Assembly (NCBI RefSeq): GCF_014472415.1
Contig: NZ_JACSZV010000053.1
Location: 1 to 38,682, forward strand
DNA: 38,682 bases
Direction of reading: 5' to 3'
DNA from: Pseudomonas sp. N40(2020)
Lineage (GTDB): Bacteria; Pseudomonadota; Gammaproteobacteria; Pseudomonadales; Pseudomonadaceae
Shown piece after piece: positions 7,334-17,100 of the stretch. Under the pieces are notes generated by a model. The model searched no databases. It was given only the letters and a program-made list of their open reading frames with translations, and was not told where the DNA came from. The translations under genes and the position numbers were made by a program. Numbering within the stretch: position 1 is the stretch's first letter; every line of letters begins with the position of its first letter.

Positions 7334-8467
7334 TTACCAACCGCGCCCCGAATTCACCCAGAAATTCACCGACAACGACGTCGACACCGACTCGACCTGA
7401 TGGAACCAGCCTTCCGGCAAAAACAGCAAATCTCCCGCCTCAAGTGTCACGCGCAGAAACGTCACATCCCGCGCCGCCGGGAAGCGTTCGTAGTCCGGCG
7501 CATCCGGGTTGAAATCGCAGCCATCCAGTCCGCCCTTGGGCGCGGTCGACCAGGTGCCCAGCGCTTCACGATGATGCGGCGCGGCGATGGTGAATTTCTT
7601 CTGTCCCCACACCTGCGCAAACAGATTGTCGGTGTCATCGCGATGCAGTGGCGTCAGCGTGCCTTTGGGGCCGATCCAGATGCGCGGCGGAATGAACTGC
7701 GAGGGATCGAAGTAGCCCGGGTATTTGATCTGCTGCATCAATTGCGCCGGCAGAATGTTGTTGCCCATGTAGGCCGGCGGTTCGCCGTCTGCGCCTTTGG
7801 CTGCAGGCTTGTCCAGCGAAGCAATGAAGTCGGCCATGGAGGTGGAGCGGAAATCACGTTCGGTGGAGAAGGTCTTCTTAACGTAATCGCCATGGCGGGT
7901 GATGCCTTGCAGTTCGGCGAAATGCACCAGCGACTCTTCGCGACTCAATTTGAACAACGGCCAGTCGTGCAGCGCGTTGCTGATCACCACGGGAATGCCA
8001 TGGGGCAGATAGCGGCTCTTGAACTCGGTCACCGACAGCTCACTGCGCGAACGTCGCTCGACGTTCAATTGGGTCGGCAGGCCGGCGGTGAGCTTTTCAC
8101 TGAAGCGCGGCGGCGTCGGGTAACGCTTGTTCATGTCGACTTTTTCCGCCACGGCGCCGCCGTGCATCGCATGCTCGATGATCTGCGGCAGCAGGGTCGC
8201 CAGGCCCATGTTGCCGCCGATCTTCAGGCGACCGCTGGCGAAAAGTTCTTCGACGTTGGCCATGCCGCCCATGATCCCGAGGAAGTCGCGCTCGGCGACT
8301 TCGATGGTCACATCAGGGCTCGCGTGTCGGCCAGACACGGTGCGACTGCTGGCCTTGACCTCGGACCAGTAGGCCTGCTGCGGGCCAAACACGAATTGAA
8401 AAACGCCTTCGATGCCGACGGCACCGGCATTGGCGAACAACTTGCCCAGGATGCTCTGCAGGTCCAC
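7334..8467 (-). CDS. SCP2 - JmjC/cupin_8 Fe(II)/2-oxoglutarate oxygenase, PvdS-type promoter
   Basis: A 377-aa fusion. Residues about 1-100 resemble an SCP2 sterol/lipid-carrier fold (DVTIEVAERDFLGIMGG, then FASGRLKIGGNMGLA). Residues about 130-377 are a JmjC/cupin_8 oxygenase. The iron triad is complete: His275 and Asp277 in TPLHRDDTDN and His356 in GWFHQVES; Lys290/Lys291 is a candidate 2-oxoglutarate contact. Such enzymes hydroxylate proteins, amino acids or carrier-bound peptides. A perfect iron-starvation box (8505-8530) lies 38 bp upstream of the start, and the gene is divergent from the thioesterase of the peptide locus. I infer a tailoring or accessory role in siderophore production; the substrate is unknown and the SCP2 part suggests something hydrophobic or acylated. 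None of the predicted residues demands beta-hydroxylation, so this is not explained by the NRPS prediction. Confidence 0.75.
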   Translation of the reverse strand: MDLQSILGKLFANAGAVGIEGVFQFVFGPQQAYWSEVKASSRTVSGRHASPDVTIEVAERDFLGIMGGMANVEELFASGRLKIGGNMGLATLLPQIIEHAMHGGAVAEKVDMNKRYPTPPRFSEKLTAGLPTQLNVERRSRSELSVTEFKSRYLPHGIPVVISNALHDWPLFKLSREESLVHFAELQGITRHGDYVKKTFSTERDFRSTSMADFIASLDKPAAKGADGEPPAYMGNNILPAQLMQQIKYPGYFDPSQFIPPRIWIGPKGTLTPLHRDDTDNLFAQVWGQKKFTIAAPHHREALGTWSTAPKGGLDGCDFNPDAPDYERFPAARDVTFLRVTLEAGDLLFLPEGWFHQVESVSTSLSVNFWVNSGRGW

Positions 8468-8504
8468 GGTGAATCCTCATTATTGGTTTTGGCCTGAACA
8501 GTTA

Positions 8505-8530
8505 ACGAGCGCCTGTGCAGAGGATTTAGC
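8505..8530 (-). promoter_or_regulatory. Perfect PvdS iron-starvation box for the JmjC oxygenase
   Basis: On the minus strand the sequence reads GCTAAATCC ... CGT: TAAAT at 8528-8524, exactly 16 bases, then CGT at 8507-8505. This equals the consensus for the extracytoplasmic sigma factor PvdS, (G/C)CTAAAT-N16/17-CGT. It lies 38 bp before the oxygenase start, the usual promoter distance. By analogy, transcription should rise in iron starvation through Fur and PvdS. Confidence 0.75.
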
Positions 8531-8539
8531 GGGCGCCGA

Positions 8540-8564
8540 CTAATTTGATCGGGCCGCGATCCGT
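8540..8564 (+). promoter_or_regulatory. Near-consensus PvdS box for the thioesterase
   Basis: CTAATT at 8540-8545, 16 bases, then CGT at 8562-8564. It differs from the PvdS consensus TAAAT-N16-CGT by one base in the -35 element. CGT ends 32 bp before the first GTG start codon. It is back to back with the perfect minus-strand box at 8505-8530, which makes chance less likely. Confidence 0.5.
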
Positions 8565-8596
8565 TTCTCTCTACAGACGAATTTTTTGAGGGGAGC

Positions 8597-9334
8597 GTGG
8601 TGACCAAGCTGACTCTGCTGTGCCTGCCGTACTCCGGCGCCAGCGCGATGGTCTACAGCCGCTGGCGGCCGAAAATGCCGCAATGGCTGCACTTGCAACC
8701 GGTGGAACTGCCGGGGCGCGGCGCGCGGTTCGACGAGCCGCTGCACACCGACATGCGAGCGCTGGCGATGCAATTGGCCAAGGAATTGCGCCCGACACTC
8801 AAGACCCCGTACGCGCTGTTCGGTCATAGCCTCGGCGCGTTGCTGGCCTGCGAAATGGCGCATGCCTTGCGCGCGCTGGGATGTCCGGAGCCGGTGGCAC
8901 TGTTTGCCTCGGGCACGGCGGCGCCGACGATGCGCGCCGATTACGATCGCGGTTTTGCCGAGCCGAAAACCGATGCCGAGCTGATCGAGCAATTGCGCAC
9001 GCTCAACGGGACGAGCGAGGAGGTGCTGGCCAATGCCGAGCTGATGAGCCTGACCTTGCCGATCCTGCGGGCGGACTTTCAGTTGTGCGGCATGTTCGAA
9101 CCCTTGCAGCGACCACTGCTCAACTGCCCGGTGCATGTGCTCGGCGGCAAGGCTGACCGCGCCACCACTGAGCAACTGATCGGCTGGAGCAAGGAAACCC
9201 GTGGCAGCTTCTCGGTGGACATGCTGGCCGGTGGGCACTTCTTCATCCATGAGCACGAAGCCAAAGTGCTGAAGGTGATCAAGGATCAACTGGATGTGCA
9301 CCATCGCCGGCATGCCATGGCTGCAACAGCCTGA
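8597..9334 (+). CDS. Type II thioesterase of the peptide locus (PvdG/GrsT-like)
   Basis: A 245-aa alpha/beta-hydrolase expected to clear misprimed or stalled acyl groups from the NRPS carrier domains. The nucleophile is Ser78 in GHSLGA; Asp187 (GKADRAT) and His214 (GGHFFIHE) complete the triad. The N-terminus LLCLPYSGASAMVYSRW and ELPGRGARF are typical of type II thioesterases and recall PvdG of pyoverdine loci. Two GTG codons stand in tandem (8597, 8600) after GAGGGGAG; either could be the start. It precedes NRPS-1 on the same strand, but a REPIN lies between them, so it may be a separate transcript. A candidate PvdS box is just upstream. Confidence 0.85.
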   Translation: MVTKLTLLCLPYSGASAMVYSRWRPKMPQWLHLQPVELPGRGARFDEPLHTDMRALAMQLAKELRPTLKTPYALFGHSLGALLACEMAHALRALGCPEPVALFASGTAAPTMRADYDRGFAEPKTDAELIEQLRTLNGTSEEVLANAELMSLTLPILRADFQLCGMFEPLQRPLLNCPVHVLGGKADRATTEQLIGWSKETRGSFSVDMLAGGHFFIHEHEAKVLKVIKDQLDVHHRRHAMAATA

Positions 9335-9349
9335 CCAACGCCGTTTCCC

Positions 9350-9440
9350 CTGTAGGAGCTGCGGCACGCTGCGATCTTTTGATCTTGATCTTTAAAATCA
9401 AAAGATCGCAGCCTCGTTTCACTCGACAGCTCCTACAGGG
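9350..9440. repeat. REPIN (inverted REP doublet)
   Basis: CTGTAGGAGCTGCGG (9350 onward) and its inverse near 9425-9440 (CAGCTCCTACAGGG) flank a 15-bp perfect inverted repeat, CTGCGATCTTTTGAT / ATCAAAAGATCGCAG (9369-9383 and 9397-9411) with a 13-base loop. This is a complete REP doublet between the thioesterase and NRPS-1. The strong hairpin could attenuate readthrough from the thioesterase into the NRPS genes. The core matches 1-37 and 38333-38382. Confidence 0.85.
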
Positions 9441-9494
9441 AGCTGTACACAAAAAATCCCAGCCCCACCTCCCGCCTGACAGTTGTTCTCATTC

Positions 9495-9519
9495 GCTAAT
9501 TTTTCCGGTCTGCATTCGT
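9495..9519 (+). promoter_or_regulatory. Possible degenerate PvdS box before NRPS-1
   Basis: GCTAATT at 9495-9501, 15 bases, then CGT at 9517-9519, with CGTTTT following. The -35 part has the same single change as the thioesterase box (TAATT for TAAAT) and the spacing is one base short of the usual 16-17. It lies 55 bp upstream of the NRPS-1 start. On its own it is weak; the resemblance to the other two boxes in the locus raises it. Confidence 0.35.
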
Positions 9520-9574
9520 TTTATAGGGACGACGTGCCTTTGTGCTGCCTGCCTACTGATCCGGATGCCAAGAA

Positions 9575-12500
9575 ATGAATGCAGAAGACTCCTTGAAACT
9601 CGCTCGCCGGTTTATCGGGTTGCCCCTGGAAAAGCGCCAGATGTTCCTTGCGGCCCTGCACAAGGAGGGCGTTGATTTCGCCCGGTTTCCGATTCCCGCC
9701 GGCATTGAGGCCGAGGATCGTCAGGCGCTGTCCTACGCGCAGCGGCGTATGTGGTTTCTCTGGCAGCTCGATCCGCACAGCGGTGCCTACAACCTGCCGG
9801 GCGCGGTGCGTCTGAGCGGGCAATTGAACCGTCGCGCACTGGAGCAAGCTTTTGCCAGCCTGGTCGAGCGCCATGAAACCCTGCGCACGGTGTTTCAGCG
9901 TCAGGCCGATGACAGCCTGCTGCAGGTGCCGGCGGCGGCACCGCTGGTCATCAACGTTGAGGATTTCACGGGTCTGCCGGCCGTCGAGCGTGAGCAGGCG
10001 GTCGTCTGCGCAGCGGAACAACAATCGGTGTTGCCGTTTGATCTGGCGGTTGGGCCGCTGTTACGGGTGACGCTGCTCAAACTGGCCGAACAGGAACATG
10101 TGCTGCTGCTGACCTTGCACCACATCGTTTCCGATGGCTGGTCGATGAACGTGCTGATCGATGAATTCATCCGTTGCTACGACGCGTTCGATGGCGGCCA
10201 GCAGCCGCAACTGGCGCCGCTGCCGATTCAGTACAGCGACTATGCCTTGTGGCAGCGTCGCTGGCTGGAGGCCGGCGAGCAGGCGCGCCAGCTCGATTAC
10301 TGGCAGGCACAACTGGGCGACGAACATCCGGTGCTGGAATTGCCGCTGGATCACTCACGTCCAGCGATGCCGAGCTATCGCGGCACCCGCTACGAATTTG
10401 CCGTCGACGCGCAGTTGGCCGAGCAACTGCGCAACACCGCGCAGCAGCATCAAGTGACGTTGTTCATGCTCTTGCTCGGTGCGTTCAATGCGCTGCTGCA
10501 TCGCTATACCGGCCAGACCGACATCCGCGTCGGCGTGCCGATTGCCAACCGCAACCGTGGAGAAATCGAAGGCCTGATCGGTTTCTTCGTCAACACCCAG
10601 GTGCTGCGCACGCAACTGGACGGCCAGACCCGTGTCGATGATCTGTTGCGCGCCATCAAGGAAACCGCCCTCGGTGCCCAGGCCCATCAGGATCTGCCGT
10701 TCGAGCAACTGGTCGAAGCGCTGAAACTGGAACGCAGCCTCAGCCACACGCCGCTGTTCCAGGTGATGTACAACCACCAGCCGCAAGTCGCCGATGTCGC
10801 CACGCTGAGCACCGCTTCGGGTCTGGCGCTGAGCAGCCTCGACTGGCAGAGCCGCACCACCCAGTTCGACCTGACCCTGGACACCTACGAGAAGGGCGGC
10901 AAGCTGCACGCCGCGCTGACCTACGCCAGCGACCTGTTCGACGCCGCGACCATCGAACGCATGGCTCGCCACTGGCTGCGTTTGCTGACAGCGATGGTCG
11001 CCGATCAGTCGCAGCGCGTCGGTGAGTTGCCACTGCTGGAGGCTGATGAGCAGCACACGCTGGTACACCTCTGGAACGACACTTCGGCGGCTTATCCAAT
11101 CGAGCAGCCCATTCATCAATTGATCGAAGCACAGGTTGCGCGCACGCCCGACGCGCCAGCGCTGGTGTTCGGTGAGCAGACCTTGAGCTACGCCGAGCTG
11201 GATGCCCGGGCCAATCAACTGGCGCATCTGCTGCGTCAGCAAGGTGTGCGGGCGGACAGCCTGGTCGGCATCTGCGCCCAGCGCTCGCTGGAAATGGTCG
11301 TCGGCCTGCTGGCCATCCTCAAGGCTGGTGGCGCCTATGTGCCGCTGGACCCGGAGTACCCGCAGGAACGTCTGGCCTACATGATCGAGGACAGCGGCAT
11401 CACCTTGTTGCTGACGCAAGCGGCGCTGCTGACGTCGTTGCCGACGGACGGCGTGCAGGTGATTACGCTGGATCAGCCGGGCCTGCTCGACGGCTACAGT
11501 GAAAACCGTCCCGACGTCAGCGTCGACCCGTTGAATCTTGCGTATGTGATTTACACCTCCGGCTCCACCGGCAAGCCCAAAGGAGCGGGCAACAGCCACG
11601 CGGCGCTGGTCAACCGCTTGTGCTGGATGCAGCAAGTCTATGGATTGGACACCGCTGATTCGGTGTTGCAGAAAACCCCGTTCAGTTTCGACGTATCGGT
11701 CTGGGAGTTCTTCTGGCCGCTGCTGACCGGCGCGCGTCTGGTCGTGGCCGCCCCGGGCGCGCACCGCGATCCGCTGCAACTGATCGACACCATCAACCGC
11801 TATGGCATCAGCACGCTGCACTTTGTGCCGTCGATGTTGCAGGCGTTCATTCACGAACCGGGCGTCGAGACGTGTGCGGGTCTCAAGCGCATCGTGTGCA
11901 GCGGTGAAGCGCTGCCGCTGGATGCGCAACTGCAAGTCTTCGCCAAACTGCCGAACGCCGGCCTCTACAACCTGTACGGCCCGACCGAAGCGGCGATCGA
12001 CGTCACTCACTGGACCTGCATAGACGAAGGCGCCGACAGCGTGCCGATCGGTCGACCGATCGCCAACCTGCGCACCCACGTGCTCGACGCCGAGCTGTTG
12101 CCGGTATCCAGTGGCGTGGCCGGCGAACTGTACTTGGGCGGGGCAGGGCTGGCGCGCAGTTATCACCAGCGTCCGGCACTGACCGCCGAACGTTTTGTGC
12201 CGTGCCCGTTCCATGACGGCGCGCGCCTGTACCGCACCGGTGACCGTGTGCGTCAGCGCGCCGACGGCGTGATCGAGTACCTGGGCCGTCTCGACCATCA
12301 GGTGAAGTTACGCGGCTTGCGCATCGAACTCGGTGAAATCGAAACCCGCCTGATGCAGCACCCGCTGGTGCGCGAAGCGGTGGTGCTGGTGCAGGGCGGC
12401 AAGCATCTGGTGGCTTATCTGGTGCTGGAAACCGCCCAGCCAGACGAGCAATGGCAGCAGGACGTCAAAGCCTGGCTGCTCGGCAGTCTGCCGGAATTCA

Positions 12501-14160
12501 TGGTGCCGACTTACCTGCTGACCCTGGACAAACTGCCGGTCACCGCCAACGGCAAACTGGATCGCAAAGCCCTGCCGCAACCGGACGCCGCACCGCAACA
12601 AGCCTTCGTTGCGCCGCAGGATGCGCTGCAGAAAGCCCTCGCGGCGATCTGGGAAGACGTGCTCGGTCTGGAGCGTGTCGGCCTTGAAGACAACTTTTTC
12701 GAACTGGGCGGCGACTCGATCATCTCCATCCAAGTGGTCAGCCGGGCGCGGCAGGCCGGGATCCGCGTCAGCCCGCGTGATCTGTTCCAATACCAGACCG
12801 TGCGCAGCCTCGCGTTGGTCGCGACGCTGGACAACCAGACCTCGGTGGATCAAGAGCCGGTAACCGGCGGCGCCGTACTCGGGCCGATCCAGCAACACTT
12901 CTTCAGCCGTGCGATGCCGGTGCGTGAGCACTGGAACCAGTCGCTGCTGCTGACCCCGCGTGAAACATTGAATGCGCAGTGGCTCGATGCAGCGCTGGCG
13001 CATGTCATCAACCATCACGACGCCTTGCGCCTGCGTTTTGTCGAAAACGCCGAAGGCTGGCAGCAAAGTCACGACACGCGGGTTGAAAGCGCTGACCTGT
13101 GGCAGCGCGACGCGGAGTCTGTCGAGCAGTTGAATGCCTTGTGCAATGAAGCCCAACGCAGTCTTGATCTGCAAAATGGCCCGTTGCTGCGCGCGTTGCT
13201 GGTGAACATGGCGGATGGCAGTCAGCGTCTGGCGCTGATCATTCATCACATGGTGGTGGACGGGGTTTCCTGGCGCGTGCTGCTGGAAGATGTGCAGCAG
13301 GCTTATGAACAACTGGCGGCGGGGGGCGGCATTCAGTTGCCGGCGAAAACCACGTCCTTCCAGAGCTGGACGGCGCGCCTCGAAAGCCAAGCATCGCGCT
13401 TCGACGAACAACTGAGCTATTGGAAAGCCCAGCATCAGGGTGCCCAGGATCTACCCTGCGAGCGCCCGGATGGCAGCTTGCAGAATCTGCATGGTGAGAA
13501 AATCGAATGGCGCCTCGATGCCGAGCGCACCCGGCAACTGTTGCAACAGGCGCCGGCAGCGTATCGCACGCAGGTCAACGATCTGCTGCTCACCGCACTG
13601 GCGCGAACCATCAGTCGCTGGAGCCAGCAATCGGGCACGTTGATCGAACTCGAAGGCCATGGCCGCGAAGACCTGTTCGATGACATCGACCTGAGTCGCA
13701 CCGTGGGCTGGTTCACCAGCCTGTTCGCGGTCAACCTGAGCGTCGCCGACGATCTCGACGGCTCGATCAAGTCGATCAAGGAGCAACTGCGCGCGGTGCC
13801 GGACAAAGGTCTGGGCTATGGCGTGCTGCGTTATCTCGCGGTGCCGTCGGTACGCACCGAACTTGAGTCGCTGCCGCCGCCGCGCATTACCTTCAACTAT
13901 CTCGGCCAGTTCGACCGCCAGTTCGACGACGCGGCGCTGTTCGTGCCGTCCGCTGAAACCAGCGGTGTCGCGCAGGATCCGGCAGCGCCATTGGCCAACT
14001 GGCTGACCGTTGAAAGCCAAGTGTATGGCGGCGAACTGTCGATGAGCTGGGGCTTCAGCCGCGAGATGTTCGACGGCGCGACCGTGCAGAAACTGGTGGA
14101 CCAATACGCCAGCGAGTTGCACGCACTGATCGAACATTGCTGCACGCTGCAAGCCGCGCA
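9575..14160 (+). other. NRPS-1 module 1: C(LCL)-A(Ser)-T-E
   Basis: C about 9710-11040 with HHIVSDGWS at residues 182-190; A about 11130-12600 with YTSGSTGKPKG near 660; T about 12620-12830 (LGGDSIIS, Ser1048); E about 12870-14150 (HHMVVDGVSW, EGHGRE, TVGWFTS, FNYLGQ). Pocket residues are D-V-W from FDVSVWEF, H from LHFVPS, V and S from IVCSGEA, and L, I, D from LYGPTEAAID, giving DVWHVSLIDK, one change from the classic serine code DVWHLSLIDK. Product unit: D-Ser. Confidence 0.85.
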
Positions 14161-17100
14161 AGCGACGCCGTCGGACTTCCCGCTGGCGCAGGTCACTCAG
14201 GCGCAACTCGATGCGCTGCCGGTGCCAGCCGGGCAACTCGATGACCTTTATCCACTGTCGCCGATGCAACAGGGTTTGCTGTTCCACACCCTCTACGAGC
14301 AGGCGGCGGGCGAGTACATCAACCAGTTGCGCGTCGATGTGCAAGGCGTTGATCCCGAGCGCTTCCGCGCGGCGTGGCAGGCCACCGTCGACGCGCAGGA
14401 CATTCTGCGCAGCGGGTTCGTCTGGCAGGGCGAACTGACACAGCCGCTGCAGATCGTGCACAAGCAGGTGCAGTTGCCGTTTACCACGCTGGACTGGCGC
14501 AACCGCGACGACCAGCCAGCGGCCCTCGCAGCGTTGGCCGACGCCGAGCGTCAGCAAGGTTTTGACCTGTCCCATGCGCCGCTGCTGCGGCTGGTGCTGG
14601 TGCAGACCGGCGCCGAGCAGTGGCACCTGATTTACACCCATCACCACATCCTGATGGACGGCTGGAGCAACTCGCAGTTGCTCGGCGAAGTCTTGCAGCG
14701 TTACAGCGGCCGCACGCCGGTAACTGGCGGCGGACGCTATCGCGATTACATCGCCTGGCTGCAACGTCAGGACGGTCAACTCAGTCAGGACTTCTGGAGC
14801 GAGCAACTCGCTGCGCTGCAAGAGCCGACCCGACTGGCCCGCGCCGCTACCGGCGGGGAAAACCTCAGCGGTCACGGCGACCATTACCTGACGCTGGACG
14901 TGTCTCGCACACAAGCGCTGGAAGCGTTCGCACGGCAACAGAAAGTCACCGTCAACACCTTGGTGCAAGCCGCATGGCTGCTGTTGCTGCAACGCTACAC
15001 CGGTCACGAAGCCGTAGCCTTCGGTGCCACCGTGGCCGGGCGCCCGGCGGAGCTGCCGGGTATCGAGCAACAGGTCGGTCTGTTCATCAATACCTTGCCG
15101 GTGATCGGCGCGCCGCGTCCGGATCAAACCGTCGGCCACTGGCTGCAAGCGGTGCAGGCACAGAACCTCAGCCTGCGCGACTTCGAACACACGCCGCTGG
15201 CGGACATTCAGCGTTGGGCCGGGCAGGGTGGCGAGGCGCTGTTCGACAACATTCTGGTGTTTGAAAACTATCCGATTGCCCAGGCGCTGAGTCAGGCCGG
15301 GCAGGGGCTGGTGTTTGGCGACGTGGGCAACCTGGAACAGACGCACTATGCGCTGAGTGTTGCCGTGACCTTGGGCCAGCAACTGGCGTTGCATTACAGC
15401 TTCGACCGTGGTCAATTCGCCAGCGAAGTGATCGAAGGCATCAGTGCGCATCTGCTGCAATTGCTTGAGCAATTTGCCGTGTCGGCTGAGCGCAACCTCG
15501 GTGAAATCGCCCTGGCCAGCGCTGTCGAGCAGGCGCGCCAGCAAGCCGAAAACCACCCGCAGCCTTACCCGGTGGACATCGGCGTGCATCAGCGTATTGC
15601 CGCGCTGGCCGCTGAAAACCCGCAACGCACGGCGGTGATCTTCAACGGTCAGCGCTTCAGCTATGGCGAAATCGATCAGCGCGCCAACCAATTGGCCCAC
15701 GCGCTGATCGCCCGTGGCGTCGGCCCGGAAATCCGCGTCGGGGTGGCCCTGCCGCGCAGCGAGGCGGTGATCATCGCGCTGTTGGCGGTGCTCAAGGCGG
15801 GCGGTGCTTATGTGCCGCTGGACACCAGCTATCCGCGTGAACGTCTGGCCTACCTGATCGAGGATTCGGGGCTAGCACTGCTGATCAGCGATTCGTCGGT
15901 GTCGGCGCAATTGCCGGTCGCCGAGTCGGTGCCGCTGCTGGAACTGGATCGTCTCGACCTGCGCGAATGGCCGATCACCGCGCCGTTGGTGCAACTCGAT
16001 CCGGACAACCTCGCGTATGTGATTTACACCTCCGGTTCCACCGGCAATCCGAAAGGCGTCAGCGTCGCCCACGGCCCGTTGGCGATGCACTGCCAGGCCA
16101 TCGGCCAGCGCTATGAAATGCGCGACAGCGACTGCGAATTCCACTTCATGTCGTTCGCCTTCGACGGCGCCCATGAGCGCTGGCTGACCAGCCTGACCCA
16201 CGGCGCCTCGTTGCTGATCCGCGACGACACACTGTGGACACCGGAGCAGACCTACAACGCCATGATTGAACACGGCGTGACGGTGGTCGCGTTCCCGCCG
16301 GTGTACCTGCAACAACTGGCCGAACACGCCGAGCGCGTGGGCAATCCACCCAAAGTGCGTATTTACTGCTTCGGCGGTGACGCAGTGCCGAACGCCAGTT
16401 TCGAGCGGGTCAAACGTGCGCTCGATCCGGACTACATCATCAACGGTTACGGCCCGACCGAAACCGTGGTCACGCCGCTGATCTGGAAGGCCGGTCGCGA
16501 GGTGCCGTGCGGTGCCGCTTACGCGCCTATCGGCAGCCGCATCGGTGACCGCAGCGCCTACGTGCTCGACGCCGATCTGAACCTGCTGCCGCAGGGCATG
16601 GCCGGTGAGCTGTATTTGGGTGGCACGGGCCTGGCCCGTGGTTATCTGAACCGTCCGGGGCTGACTGCAGAGCGTTTTGTTGCTGATCCGTTCAGTAGCG
16701 TTGGCGGCTTGCTCTATCGCACCGGTGACCTCGTTCGTCAGCGCGCCGATGGCACGTTCGACTATCTGGATCGCATCGACAATCAGGTGAAGATCCGTGG
16801 TTTCCGCATTGAACTCGGTGAAGTCGAAGCCGCCCTGCAAGCACTCGACGGCGTGCGTGAAGCGGTGGTTGTGGCCCAGGAAGGCAGCGCCGGTAGCGGC
16901 AAGCGTCTGGTGGCATATGTGGTCGGCGATTCGACCCGTGCGGCCTTCACCGAAGACCTGCGTGCGCAGCTCAAGGCCACTTTGCCAGGCCATATGGTGC
17001 CGGCGTACGTGCTGCGTCTGGAGCGCATGCCGCTGACGCCGAACGGCAAGCTCGACCGCAAGAACCTGCCGAAACCGGATGTCAGCCAACTGCAGCAAAC

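Noticed and set aside
9451..9475. AAAAAATCCC as the -35 part of a PvdS box before NRPS-1
   Set aside because: There is no CGT at 16-17 bases and the core TAAAT is absent.
9483..9501. Fur box in GTTGTTCTCATTCGCTAAT
   Set aside because: Only about 8 of 19 positions agree with the Fur consensus.
9575..11040. Lipopeptide starter C domain
   Set aside because: The first C domain has LSYAQRRMWFLWQL and HHIVSDGWS like ordinary LCL domains and lies behind a docking-type N-terminus. Nothing suggests fatty-acid loading.
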